In this document: one piece after another, positions 1 through 8,087 of the stretch | How the letters are laid out: each line of letters starts with the position of its first letter | Position numbering within the stretch: position 1 is the stretch's first letter | Assembly: GCF_014647975.1 (NCBI RefSeq) | Contig: NZ_BMQF01000003.1 | Location: 496,001-560,000 of the forward strand | Origin: Streptomyces fumigatiscleroticus | Lineage (GTDB): Bacteria > Actinomycetota > Actinomycetes > Streptomycetales > Streptomycetaceae | DNA: 64,000 nucleotides | Reading direction: 5' to 3' | Position numbers and translations under genes: made by a program | The notes under the pieces: generated by a model | What the model was told of the DNA's origin: nothing | What the model saw: the letters and a program-made list of their open reading frames with translations, nothing else | Databases searched by the model: none

Positions 1-321
1 CTGTGGGCCATCGCCGTCTCGCTGCGCGCCCGCAAGAAGGCGGCGCGGCGCGAGGCCCAGGCCCGGGCCGGGGGACGGGACGGCCGGGGCGTCCGGCCCG
101 GTGGCTTCGGGATGGGCGGTGTCCCGGCGCGCGGGGCCGTCACCGACGGACCGGCGCGGGCCGAGACCGACAAGGCCATGGACGAACTGCGGGAGCTGCA
201 CCGGACCCGGGAGAAGGAGGACACCGCGCAGGGCGAGGTGACCGTGCGCTGGGCGTACGAGATCGCCGGGCCGACGGTGGCCGGAGCGGTGCTGCTGGCC
301 GTCCTGCTGGCGGTGGGATAG
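1..321 (+). CDS. C-terminal part of a membrane protein (partial)
   Basis: The reading frame is open from the first base of the window to a TAG at 319-321, so the start lies upstream. The visible 106 residues begin with the end of a hydrophobic segment (LWAIAVSL), then a basic Ala/Arg-rich stretch, then a charged region (residues about 57-76, rich in Glu, Lys and Arg), and finish with a hydrophobic helix (AGPTVAGAVLLAVLLAVG) at the extreme C-terminus. This gives at least two membrane segments joined by a soluble charged loop. The family cannot be named from this piece, and no function is claimed. Confidence is in the frame and membrane nature only. Confidence 0.6.
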   Translation: MWAIAVSLRARKKAARREAQARAGGRDGRGVRPGGFGMGGVPARGAVTDGPARAETDKAMDELRELHRTREKEDTAQGEVTVRWAYEIAGPTVAGAVLLAVLLAVG

Positions 322-412
322 CGGGAGACGGCGGTGGGACAGCGGGGGGCGGAAGCCGTCGGGCGGACGGTCCCCCGGCCGCGGCTGCGGCGGTGAAGGA
401 CGGCTGGTCCCG

Positions 413-705
413 GTGGCGGGCGCTCACAGTCTTCTGGTGCATGCTCCGCCCGCCGTACCGCCGCCCTTCGCCGGCCTCGAAGGCCTCCGCGGCACCCGAC
501 GGCTGCCTCCCCTCCTCGGCGGAACCGGGCTGGTCCTGGCCGTGGCCACCGCTGACCTGTGGAGCGCGGCCGACGACCGGCGCACGGCCCCGGCGTTCGG
601 CTGGCTGGTGGTCGGGCTGGGCCTGACCGTACTGGGCTCGGGCCTGCTGGGCAGGAAGCGCGGGGCGGCGGTGGACGGGGGCCGCTCCGGGACGCACGGC
701 TCATG
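413..705 (+). pseudogene. Possible remnant of a small membrane protein gene
   Basis: Between the partial first gene and the convergent membrane protein gene lies a GTG-started frame with a purine-rich GAAGGA upstream. From about 480 to 700 its third codon positions are almost all G or C. The conceptual product has two hydrophobic stretches (GTGLVLAVATADLW and WLVVGLGLTVLGSGLL) followed by a basic tail. No stop follows: the frame runs on antisense through the neighbouring gene with poor codon usage, so a 3' truncation or frameshift near 700 is likely. It could also be a chance high-GC frame. Low confidence. Confidence 0.25.
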
Positions 706-1912
706 GCGGGCCCTGCCAGGTCAGGGTCATGTACGCGCCGCAGTACGCCGACGCCAGCACGGCGGCCGTCAGCGCCAGGGCGCGGTGGCGGCGCGAGACG
801 CGGGACAGGCGCAGGGCGAGCGGGAGCAGGAGCGGGAAGCCCGGGAGCAGGAAACGGGCCCGGGGGAAGTAGACGCCGCCGCTGCCCAGGACGATCGCCA
901 GCAGCACGCCGGTGAAGACCAGCAGCGGCAGCGGCTGGCGGTCCCACGCGGACAGGGCGAACAGCAGCACCGCCCCGATCAGCGTGAGCGTCACCATCAC
1001 CAGGAACAGCTGCGGTGTCGGGTCGTACACGAAGAGCTTGCGCAGTCGGCGCAGCGTCTCCGCGCCGCCGTCCAGCTGGTTGCGCCACAGCCGCTGGACC
1101 GCGAAGTAGCCGTCCCAGCGGCCCAGTCGCAGGCCCACCCAGCCGAGGTACGCGCACCAGCCGAGCGGGGCCAGGGCCGCGGCCGCGAGGGCCCGCGCGC
1201 AGAAACGGCGGCGGAGCGAGAGCAGGGCCGTGACGGTGACCGCCGCCGCCACCGCCACGCCGGTCGGGCGGGTCAGGCCCGCGAACACGGCGCCGGCGGC
1301 CGCGCACAGGGGACGGCCGGTCAGCAGCGCGTGCAGGGACCAGGCCGCGAGCGCGGTGAACAGGGACTCGGTGTAGCCCATCCACTGCACCAGGCCGACC
1401 GGGAACGCGGCCCACAGCACGGTGAGGAGGGTGCCCGCGCGGCGGCCGTACAGGCGCTCGCCCACCGCGTACACGCCCCAGGCGGCGAGGACCGAGGCGA
1501 CGACGGCGATGCCCAGGGCGGTGGAGGCGCGGCTGCCCGGGGTGATGGCCGCGACGGCCTTGACCAGGACCGGGTAGAGCGGGAAGAACGCCAGGTCGTT
1601 GGCGTTGTACGCGGTGCCCAGCTGATGGGTGTAGCCGTGGTCGGCGATGCCGAGGTACCAGCCGGAGTCCCACTCCGTGGCCAGGATCGGCCAGACGCCG
1701 TGGTGCCGGCGGTGGGCCCAGACGGTGAGCACCAGCAGGCCGGTGACGCGTACCGCGGCGTAGGCCGCGAGGGCCGGGGCCGCGCGGCGCAGCGCGTGCA
1801 GGGCGCGCCGGGTGCGGGGGGACGGTGCGGCGGCTGCGCGGGTGGGTGGCCGCCGTCGCCGGGTGCCCGGGATACGTCCGCTCCGGGCGGTTTCTGACGC
1901 GGTCGAGGACAC
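701..1912 (-). CDS. Multi-spanning membrane glycosyltransferase-like protein (PIG-V/GT-C type)
   Basis: This 403-residue protein has about ten hydrophobic segments. Near the N-terminal third it carries a WDSGWYLGIADHGY stretch resembling the WDxxWY-type luminal loop of GT-C enzymes such as PIG-V mannosyltransferases, which use polyprenyl-phosphate sugars. The GTG start at 1912 was chosen over longer options because AGGAGG lies about nine bases upstream. The first 40 residues are basic and Pro/Ala-rich, probably cytoplasmic. The next gene upstream on the same strand is a phosphohexomutase, which would fit mannose supply, but a strong terminator hairpin separates them, so co-transcription is doubtful. 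Donor and acceptor are unknown. Confidence 0.7.
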   Translation of the reverse strand: MSSTASETARSGRIPGTRRRRPPTRAAAAPSPRTRRALHALRRAAPALAAYAAVRVTGLLVLTVWAHRRHHGVWPILATEWDSGWYLGIADHGYTHQLGTAYNANDLAFFPLYPVLVKAVAAITPGSRASTALGIAVVASVLAAWGVYAVGERLYGRRAGTLLTVLWAAFPVGLVQWMGYTESLFTALAAWSLHALLTGRPLCAAAGAVFAGLTRPTGVAVAAAVTVTALLSLRRRFCARALAAAALAPLGWCAYLGWVGLRLGRWDGYFAVQRLWRNQLDGGAETLRRLRKLFVYDPTPQLFLVMVTLTLIGAVLLFALSAWDRQPLPLLVFTGVLLAIVLGSGGVYFPRARFLLPGFPLLLPLALRLSRVSRRHRALALTAAVLASAYCGAYMTLTWQGPP

Positions 1913-2021
1913 GGCGGCGGCCTCCTGCGGTGCTCGGCGGTGCGCTTGCGCAGCCACGGTTGCCCGGGGCTGGGCGCGGAACGCGGAGCAGGGGTCAACC
2001 GCCGGTCGGAATTCACTCGAT

Positions 2022-2057
2022 GGGGTGGCCGTGGCCCGGGTGGGCCACGGCCACCCC
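2022..2057 (-). terminator. 16-bp perfect stem-loop terminator
   Basis: A perfect inverted repeat (GGGGTGGCCGTGGCCC, loop GGGT, then its complement) lies 23 bp beyond the stop codon of the phosphohexomutase gene. It has no T-tract, as is usual for Streptomyces terminators, and probably ends that transcript before the membrane protein gene. Confidence 0.8.
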
Positions 2058-2080
2058 ACGGATGCCGGGTGGTCCGCCGT

Positions 2081-3712
2081 TCAGAGGCCGGCCGCCGCCG
2101 ACAGGTCCTGCTTGATCGCCTCCAGTACGTCGGCCGCCCTGGCACGGGCCCCTGGGAGATCGGCGTGCGTGGTGACCGGGACCACCACCTCCAGGTAGCA
2201 CTTCAGCTTGGGCTCCGTGCCGCTGGGGCGGACGACGACGCGGGCGCCGTCCAGGGTGTAGCGCAGGCCGTCGGTGGGCGGCAGCGTGTCCGTGCCCCGG
2301 GTGAGGTCCTCGGCGCGGGTGATCGGCAGGCCGGCGAGTTCGGTCGGGGGCTGCTCGCGCAGCCGGCGCATGGCGTTCGCGATGACCGACAGGTCCTGGA
2401 CGCGGACCGAGAGCTGGTCGGTGGCGTGCAGGCCGTGCTCGACGGCGAGGTCGTCCAGGAGGTCGAGGAGCGTGCGGTCCTCGGCCTTGAGCCGCGAGGC
2501 CAGTTCGGTGATGAGCAGCGCCGCGGTGATGCCGTCCTTGTCGCGTACGCCGTCGGGGTCCACGCAGTAGCCGAGGGCCTCCTCGTAGCCGTAGCGCAGG
2601 CCCTCCGCGCGGGCGATCCACTTGAAGCCGGTGAGGGTCTCGACGTGCGGGAGGCCCGCCTTCTGCGCGATCCGGCCCAGGAGGGAGGAGGAGACGATCG
2701 ACTCCGCGAACGTGCCGTGCGCTCCGCGGTTCACCAGGTGGGCGGCGAGCAGTGCGCCCACCTCGTCGCCGCGGAGCATGCGCCAGTCGGCGCCGTCGCG
2801 TACGGCGACCGCGCAGCGGTCCGCGTCCGGGTCGTTGGCGATCACCAGGTCGGGGCCGGTCTCGCGGGCCGTGGCGAAGGCCAGGTCCATCGCGCCCGGC
2901 TCCTCCGGGTTGGGGAAGGCGACGGTCGGGAAGTCCGGGTCCGGCTCGGCCTGTTCGGGCACGACGGCGGGCTCCGGGAAGCCGGCCCGGGCGAAGGCCG
3001 CCAGGAGGACGTCCTTGCCGACGCCGTGCATCGGGGTGTAGACCGTGCGGGCGCCGCGGGGGGAGCCGGGGGCCAGGACGGCGTCCGTGCGGGCGAGGTA
3101 GGCGTCCAGGACGGTGTCGTCGAGGATCTCCCAGCCGGAGTCCGGTCGGGGGACGTCGTCCAGGGAGCGTACGGCGTCGATCTCCGCTGCGATGCTGGTG
3201 TCCGCGGGGGGCACGATCTGGGAGCCGTCGCCCAGGTAGACCTTGTAGCCGTTGTCGCGGGGCGGGTTGTGGCTGGCGGTCACCTCCACGCCGGCGACCG
3301 CGCCCAGGTGGCGGATGGCGAAGGCGAGGACGGGGGTGGGCAGGGGGCGGGGGAGGACGGCGGCGCGCAGGCCCGCGCCCGTCATGACGGCGGCGGTGTC
3401 GCGGGCGAAGTCCTGGGACTTGTGGCGGGCGTCGTAGCCGATGACCACCAGGCCGTCGGTGAGGTTCTGCTTCTTGAGGTGGGCGGCCAGGCCGGCGGCC
3501 GCGCGGATCACCACGGAGCGGTTCATGCGCAGGGGGCCGGCGCCGAGTTCGCCGCGCAGGCCCGCGGTGCCGAACTGGAGGGTGCCGCTGAAGCGCGCGG
3601 CGAGCTCGGCGACGTTCCCGGCGTCGATGAGCTCGGCGAGTTCCTCACGGGTTTCCGCGTCGGGGTCCTCGGCGAGCCACGCCTTGGCCCGTGCGATGAG
3701 TTCGTCGTGCAC
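2081..3712 (-). CDS. Phosphomannomutase/phosphoglucomutase
   Basis: This 543-residue alpha-D-phosphohexomutase interconverts hexose 6- and 1-phosphates through a phosphoserine enzyme in the cytoplasm. Family marks seen in order are the phosphoserine loop TASHNPPRDNGYK, the metal-binding loop DPDADR, the sugar-binding GYEEALGYC, and the C-terminal phosphate-binding PSGTEPKLK. The EEALGY form and the length match the PGM2/ManB-like branch rather than GlmM. The GTG start at 3712 gives the normal N-terminus for this branch; a weak GAGAGG precedes it. The next gene upstream on the same strand is purine nucleoside phosphorylase. Pentose 1-phosphate from that enzyme is a plausible alternative substrate, since some PGM2 relatives are phosphopentomutases. 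Confidence 0.9.
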   Translation of the reverse strand: MHDELIARAKAWLAEDPDAETREELAELIDAGNVAELAARFSGTLQFGTAGLRGELGAGPLRMNRSVVIRAAAGLAAHLKKQNLTDGLVVIGYDARHKSQDFARDTAAVMTGAGLRAAVLPRPLPTPVLAFAIRHLGAVAGVEVTASHNPPRDNGYKVYLGDGSQIVPPADTSIAAEIDAVRSLDDVPRPDSGWEILDDTVLDAYLARTDAVLAPGSPRGARTVYTPMHGVGKDVLLAAFARAGFPEPAVVPEQAEPDPDFPTVAFPNPEEPGAMDLAFATARETGPDLVIANDPDADRCAVAVRDGADWRMLRGDEVGALLAAHLVNRGAHGTFAESIVSSSLLGRIAQKAGLPHVETLTGFKWIARAEGLRYGYEEALGYCVDPDGVRDKDGITAALLITELASRLKAEDRTLLDLLDDLAVEHGLHATDQLSVRVQDLSVIANAMRRLREQPPTELAGLPITRAEDLTRGTDTLPPTDGLRYTLDGARVVVRPSGTEPKLKCYLEVVVPVTTHADLPGARARAADVLEAIKQDLSAAAGL

Positions 3713-3972
3713 GTCGGGTCTGCCTCTCGTTGTCGTGTGCGGTGCCTGTGGAGTACCCCGGCGGGGGTTCGTGCCTGCGGCGGGCCGTGCGGGGCGGTGG
3801 GGGTTCGCGTTGTGCCTGCGGTGGTGGTGGGGCGGGGCCGCGCCGGGAGGTGTCCGTCCTCGGGCCGGCGCGGAATCGGTTGGTCCACACGTGCCCGTGT
3901 CGACGCGCCGGCCGCTGCGGGCGGGCACCCCCCGACACGTCCCCTTCCCGCCGTGGGCGGCCGCGGGTCCTT

Positions 3973-4797
3973 CTAGATGCGGTCCAGCACCTGCGCCAGC
4001 AGGGCGCCCATACGGGTCGCCGAGTCGCGGCCCGCCTGGAGGACCTCCTCGTGGTTGAGGGGTTCGCCCGTCATGCCGGCGGCGAGATTGGTGACCAGGG
4101 AGATGCCCAGGACCTCGGCGCCCGCCTCGCGGGCCGCGATGGCTTCGAGGACGGTGGACATGCCGACCAGATCCGCGCCGATGACGCGGGCCATACGGAT
4201 TTCGGCGGGGGTCTCGTAGTGCGGACCGGGGAACTGTGCGTAGACGCCCTCCTCGAGGGTGGCGTCGACCTCCTTGCACAGGGCACGCAGGCGGGGGGAG
4301 TAGAGGTCGGTGAGGTCGACGAAGTTGGCGCCGACGATGGGGGAGGTCGCCGTGAGGTTGATGTGATCGCTGATCAGGACCGGCTGGCCGGGACGCATGC
4401 CCTCGCGCAGGCCGCCGCAGCCATTGGTGAGGATGACGGTCTTCGCTCCGGCGGCGACGGCGGTGCGGACGCCGTGGGCCACCGCGGCCACGCCGTGGCC
4501 CTCGTAGTAGTGGGTGCGGCCCAGGAAGACCAGGGCGCGCTTGTCGCCGATGGTGTAGGAGCGGATCTTGCCGCCGTGGCCTGCCACCGCCGGCTTCGGG
4601 AAGCCGGGCAGGTCGGTGACCTGGAGCTCGGCGTCGGGGGCGCCCAGGGCGTCCACGGCCGGTGCCCAGCCGGAGCCCATCACGAGGGCGACGTCGTGGT
4701 TCTCGGCGCCCGTGAGTTCGCGCAGGCGGGCCGCGGCGGCGTCGGCGGCGGCGTAGGGATCGCCCTGGATGTCGTCCGGAAGAAGAGATGCGTTCAC
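3973..4797 (-). CDS. Purine nucleoside phosphorylase
   Basis: A 274-residue trimeric-type (PNP/MTAP family) phosphorylase that splits purine nucleosides with phosphate to base and pentose 1-phosphate in purine salvage. Seen in the sequence are the phosphate-binding GSGWAP near residue 40, the HGG segment, GRTHYYEGH, the base-site loop TNGCGGL, and [12 protein letters not shown] followed by [20 protein letters not shown] typical of the family. Length is normal. Start is GTG; a TACCCT hexamer ends six bases before it, so the mRNA is probably leaderless. It lies upstream of the phosphohexomutase, which could process the released sugar phosphate. Confidence 0.93.
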   Translation of the reverse strand: MNASLLPDDIQGDPYAAADAAAARLRELTGAENHDVALVMGSGWAPAVDALGAPDAELQVTDLPGFPKPAVAGHGGKIRSYTIGDKRALVFLGRTHYYEGHGVAAVAHGVRTAVAAGAKTVILTNGCGGLREGMRPGQPVLISDHINLTATSPIVGANFVDLTDLYSPRLRALCKEVDATLEEGVYAQFPGPHYETPAEIRMARVIGADLVGMSTVLEAIAAREAGAEVLGISLVTNLAAGMTGEPLNHEEVLQAGRDSATRMGALLAQVLDRI

Positions 4798-4803
4798 GCG
4801 ATG

Positions 4804-4809
4804 AGGGTA
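4804..4809 (-). promoter_or_regulatory. -10 element, probably leaderless (PNP gene)
   Basis: TACCCT on the minus strand ends six bases before the GTG start at 4797, placing the expected transcription start at or next to the start codon. Confidence 0.55.
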
Positions 4810-4887
4810 GCCGGTTGTGGCCTACGCGCGTAGATGGCTGGACCGACGGCTTTGCGATCGTTGTCTTGTCGTTTTCGACGGGCCTGT

Positions 4888-5325
4888 TCAGCAGGGGCGC
4901 TTGCGCAGTTCCATCACATAGTCGTGAGGAGCGCCCGCCGACTCCGCCGCGTCGGCGATCTCCCCCAGATAGCGGGCCGAGGGCAGGCCTCCTTCGTAAG
5001 CGTTCAGGACGTAGGTCCAGGCCCGCTCCTCGCCGTCCAGGGTGTGCACGCGGACGCGGGTGCGCCGGTACACGTCCAGGCCCGCTCCCTCCCAGCGGTC
5101 CATCGCCTCCTCGTCCATCGGGGCGATGTCGTACAGGGCGACGAAGACCTGGCACAGGGGGTCCTCGACGATCGTCGCCAGCGCGCCCTCCCAGCCCATG
5201 TCCTCGCCCCCGAAGGTCAGCCGCCAGCCGTTCAGCCAGCCGGTGGCACGCAGCGGCGAGTGCGGGGCGCGGCGGGTCATCAGCCGCGCGTCGAGGTTGC
5301 CGGCGTACGCGGCGTAGAGCGACAT
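4888..5325 (-). CDS. Gamma-glutamylcyclotransferase-fold protein
   Basis: This 145-residue protein opens with MSLYAAYAGNLD, matching the N-terminal strand and glycine loop (usually YGSN) of the gamma-glutamylcyclotransferase-like fold. It also has the expected acidic and aromatic pattern, with an EEA segment near residue 73 where the fold's catalytic glutamate is usually found. Members release 5-oxoproline from gamma-glutamyl amines or peptides, or are AIG2-like proteins of unknown substrate. The loop reads YAGN rather than YGSN, so activity is uncertain. ATG 5325 was chosen over a longer frame because TACCCT ends six bases upstream, suggesting a leaderless mRNA. It is divergent from the flavoprotein gene. 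Confidence 0.75.
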   Translation of the reverse strand: MSLYAAYAGNLDARLMTRRAPHSPLRATGWLNGWRLTFGGEDMGWEGALATIVEDPLCQVFVALYDIAPMDEEAMDRWEGAGLDVYRRTRVRVHTLDGEERAWTYVLNAYEGGLPSARYLGEIADAAESAGAPHDYVMELRKRPC

Positions 5326-5331
5326 GGATCG

Positions 5332-5337
5332 AGGGTA
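5332..5337 (-). promoter_or_regulatory. -10 element, probably leaderless (cyclotransferase-fold gene)
   Basis: TACCCT on the minus strand with a six-base gap to the ATG at 5325. Confidence 0.55.
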
Positions 5338-5371
5338 CGGCCCCCGGGCAGTACGACGTTTAACGGTGCGG

Positions 5372-5377
5372 GACAAT
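5372..5377 (+). promoter_or_regulatory. -10 element that decides the flavoprotein start
   Basis: GACAAT overlaps the in-frame ATG at 5376 and ends seven bases before the GTG at 5385. If it is the -10 box, the ATG is not transcribed and the GTG is the true leaderless start. Confidence 0.45.
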
Positions 5378-5384
5378 GGAGTAC

Positions 5385-6824
5385 GTGACTCGGATCGTGA
5401 TCATCGGTGGCGGACCCGGCGGATACGAAGCGGCGCTGGTGGCCGCGCAGCTCGGCGCGGAGGTGACCGTCGTCGACTGCGACGGTCTGGGCGGGGCGTC
5501 GGTGCTCACCGACTGCGTGCCGTCGAAGACCCTCATCGCCACGGCGGAGGTGATGACCACCTTCGACTCCTCCTACGAGGAGCTGGGCATCATCGTCGCC
5601 GACGACACCCCGCCCATGGAGCAGGCCGCCCGGGTCGTCGGGGTGGACCTGGGCAAGGTCAACCGGCGGGTGAAGCGGCTGGCTCTCGCGCAGTCGCACG
5701 ACATCACCGCGTCCGTGACACGGGCCGGTGCGCGGGTCATGCGCGGGCGCGGGCGGCTGGAGGGCCAGCAGGCGCTCGACGGGTCGCGGAAGGTCGTGGT
5801 GCGGGCCGCCGACGGGAGTGAGGAGACGCTCACCGCGGACGCGGTGCTGATCGCCACCGGTGGGCATCCGCGCGAGCTGCCCGACGCGCGGCCCGACGGT
5901 GAGCGCATTCTGAACTGGACCCAGGTGTACGACCTGACCGAGCTGCCCGAGGAGCTCATCGTGGTCGGGTCCGGTGTGACCGGTGCCGAGTTCGCCGGGG
6001 CCTATCAGGCGCTCGGCTCGAAGGTGACGCTGGTGTCGTCCCGGGACCGCGTGCTGCCGGGTGAGGACCCGGACGCGGCCGCGGTGCTGGAGGACGTCTT
6101 CCGGCGCCGTGGCATGAACGTCATGGCGCGGTCGCGGGCGCAGTCCGCCAAGCGGGTCGGGGACCGGGTGGAGGTGGCGCTCGCCGACGGGCGGGTGATC
6201 ACGGGGTCGCACTGTCTGATGGCGGTCGGTGCCGTTCCCAACAGCGCGGGGATGGGGCTGGAGGAGGCCGGGGTCCGGCTCAAGGAGTCCGGGCACATCT
6301 GGACCGACAAGGTTTCCAGGACGACGGCTCCGGGCGTGTACGCCGCCGGTGACGTGACCGGGGTCTTCGCCCTGGCGTCGGTGGCCGCCATGCAGGGGCG
6401 GATCGCCATGTACCACTTCCTGGGCGACGCGGTGGCCCCGCTGAACCTGAAGACCGTCTCTTCCAACGTCTTCACCGATCCCGAGATCGCCACGGTGGGG
6501 TACACGCAGGCCGACGTCGACGCCGGGAAGATCGACGCCCGCTGTGTGAAGCTGCCGCTGCTGCGCAATCCGCGCGCGAAGATGCAGGGCATCCGGGACG
6601 GCTTCGTCAAGATCTTCTGCCGGCCGGGCACGGGGATCGTCGTCGGCGGTGTCGTGGTCGCTCCGCGCGCCTCGGAGCTGATCCATCCGATCTCGATCGC
6701 CGTCGACAACAATTTGACGGTTGAACAGATCGCGAACGCGTTCACCGTGTACCCGTCTCTTTCCGGGTCGATCGCCGAAGTGGCCCGCCAGCTTCACACC
6801 CGCAAGGCGACGGGCGAGGGCTGA
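5385..6824 (+). CDS. lpdA: NAD(P)H-quinone dehydrogenase, LpdA-type flavoprotein
   Basis: This 479-residue member of the flavoprotein disulfide reductase family has the FAD-binding GGGPGG at residues 8-13, the NAD(P) loop VVGSGVTGAEFAG near 195, and the second FAD motif TAPGVYAAGDVTG. The redox CxxxxC is not intact: the stretch reads GGASVLTDCVPSK, with Ser39 in place of the first Cys. The C-terminal HPT(L)SE motif reads YPSLSGS, losing the catalytic His. Mycobacterium tuberculosis LpdA (Rv3303c) shows the same losses and reduces quinones rather than lipoamide, so that role is inferred here. An in-frame ATG at 5376 is an alternative start. A hairpin terminator follows. Confidence 0.85.
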   Translation: MTRIVIIGGGPGGYEAALVAAQLGAEVTVVDCDGLGGASVLTDCVPSKTLIATAEVMTTFDSSYEELGIIVADDTPPMEQAARVVGVDLGKVNRRVKRLALAQSHDITASVTRAGARVMRGRGRLEGQQALDGSRKVVVRAADGSEETLTADAVLIATGGHPRELPDARPDGERILNWTQVYDLTELPEELIVVGSGVTGAEFAGAYQALGSKVTLVSSRDRVLPGEDPDAAAVLEDVFRRRGMNVMARSRAQSAKRVGDRVEVALADGRVITGSHCLMAVGAVPNSAGMGLEEAGVRLKESGHIWTDKVSRTTAPGVYAAGDVTGVFALASVAAMQGRIAMYHFLGDAVAPLNLKTVSSNVFTDPEIATVGYTQADVDAGKIDARCVKLPLLRNPRAKMQGIRDGFVKIFCRPGTGIVVGGVVVAPRASELIHPISIAVDNNLTVEQIANAFTVYPSLSGSIAEVARQLHTRKATGEG

Positions 6825-6836
6825 TCGGCTGAAATC

Positions 6837-6861
6837 GACTCCCCGCTGGTCACGGGGAGTC
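6837..6861 (+). terminator. Terminator hairpin after lpdA
   Basis: GACTCCCCG and CGGGGAGTC form a perfect 9-bp stem with a 7-base loop, starting 13 bases after the lpdA stop codon. Confidence 0.75.
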
Positions 6862-6979
6862 GCCGAACATTCACACGGCATAGTCGATAGGAGTAGGCTC
6901 GTATACCACTTACGGCCTGGCTGTGCGAACAACTTCTGTTATTCGGCGCAAACTGCTGAAACCAGACGGTCGTTGGGGT

Positions 6980-6985
6980 TACTGT
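6980..6985 (+). promoter_or_regulatory. -10 element, probably leaderless (DeoR gene)
   Basis: TACTGT with a seven-base gap to the GTG at 6993, in a locally AT-richer stretch. Confidence 0.55.
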
Positions 6986-6992
6986 CAGTTTC

Positions 6993-7952
6993 GTGTTCGC
7001 TGCAGAACGTCGCCAATTGATCCTCGAAATGGTGCGAGCGAACGGGGCCGTATCGCTCCGTGAGCTCGCCCGCGTCGTCCAGACCTCCGAAGTGACCGTA
7101 CGGCGGGACGTGCGCGCACTGGAGGCAGAAGGACTCCTCGACCGCCGGCATGGCGGTGCGGTACTGCCGGGCGGATTCACGCGGGAGTCCGGCTTTCCGC
7201 AGAAGTCACATCTCGCGACCGCGGAGAAAACGGCCATCGCCGACCTCGCCGCCAACTTCGTCGAAGAGGGCGAGGCCATCGTGGTCGGCGCGGGTACCAC
7301 CACACAGGAGCTGGCCCGCCGGCTGGCCCGGGTACCCGGGCTGACGGTGGTCACCAACTCGCTGCTGGTGGCCCAGGCGCTGGCCCACGCCAACCGGGTG
7401 GAAGTCGTGATGACCGGCGGCACCCTGCGCGGTTCCAACTACGCCCTGGTCGGATCGGGAGCCGAACAGTCCCTCCAGGGGCTGCGCGTCTCGCGGGCCT
7501 TCCTGTCCGGCAGCGGGCTGACCGCCGAGCGCGGGCTGTCCACGTCCAACATGCTGTCGGCCTCCGTCGACCGCGCCCTGGTGCAGGCGGCGGCCGAGGT
7601 CGTCGTGCTGGCCGATCACAGCAAGCTCGGCACGGACACGATGTTCCAGACCGTGCCGACGGATGTGATCACCCGCCTGGTGACGGACGAGCCGCCCGCC
7701 CACGACGACCGAGCGGCGACCGAGCTCCAGGCCCTCGCCGACCAAGGGGTGCAGATCTCCGTGGCCGGCGGGCCGGGGGGATCGGTGACGGGAGGTGAGG
7801 GCGTCCCGGCGCGTCAGCAGCGCCGGGACGTGCCGCTTCCCGGTCCGCGCCGCCAGGTCCCCGGAGCGGGGTCGGGGCTGCGGACGACCGCGGTCGTGAG
7901 TGACAACTCCGGGACGGAACGGGCGCGGGTCGCGGACCTGCGGCGCCGCTGA
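6993..7952 (+). CDS. DeoR/GlpR-family transcriptional regulator
   Basis: The product has 319 residues. Residues about 1-57 are a DeoR-type winged helix (ERRQLILEMV, then SEVTVRRDVRALEAEGLLDRRHGGA). The rest is a DeoR sugar-phosphate sensor domain resembling ribose-5-phosphate isomerase (VVGAGTTTQELARRL, VVTNSLLVAQAL, GGTLRG, FLSGSGLTAERGL, ADHSKLG). Such proteins are usually repressors released by a phosphorylated sugar. The family is normally 250-260 residues; here some 55 Pro/Arg-rich residues are added at the C-terminus, and that part spans a terminator-like hairpin. The gene stands alone, so its target is not evident. Carbon-flux genes nearby (accA2, lpdA) are possible but unproven. Confidence 0.85.
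   Translation: MFAAERRQLILEMVRANGAVSLRELARVVQTSEVTVRRDVRALEAEGLLDRRHGGAVLPGGFTRESGFPQKSHLATAEKTAIADLAANFVEEGEAIVVGAGTTTQELARRLARVPGLTVVTNSLLVAQALAHANRVEVVMTGGTLRGSNYALVGSGAEQSLQGLRVSRAFLSGSGLTAERGLSTSNMLSASVDRALVQAAAEVVVLADHSKLGTDTMFQTVPTDVITRLVTDEPPAHDDRAATELQALADQGVQISVAGGPGGSVTGGEGVPARQQRRDVPLPGPRRQVPGAGSGLRTTAVVSDNSGTERARVADLRRR
7802..7830 (+). other. 11-bp perfect inverted repeat inside the DeoR 3' end
   Basis: CGTCCCGGCGC, loop GTCAGCA, then GCGCCGGGACG. It sits just where a standard-length DeoR protein would have ended, within the unusual C-terminal extension. Confidence 0.5.
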
Positions 7953-8036
7953 ACGTTCCCTCGGTCTGCGAGGGCGGGTGCGCGGCGCTGCCGGCCGGCA
8001 GCGTGTGCCGTGTCGTCGGCCAGGAGCGGAAGCGGT

Positions 8037-8072
8037 GCGCCCGGTGGTCTGGCTGTGCAGTCCGCCGGGCGC
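8037..8072 (-). terminator. Hairpin between the convergent DeoR and accA2 genes
   Basis: GCGCCCGGTGG pairs with CCGCCGGGCGC at 10 of 11 positions across a 14-base loop. It lies 15 bp beyond the accA2 stop and may stop transcription from either side. Confidence 0.5.
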
Positions 8073-8087
8073 CCCCGAGTGTGTCGT

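Noticed and set aside
1940..3976. Long plus-strand open frame opposite the phosphohexomutase
   Set aside because: Antisense shadow: no domain, poor composition, and the minus-strand gene has complete catalytic motifs.
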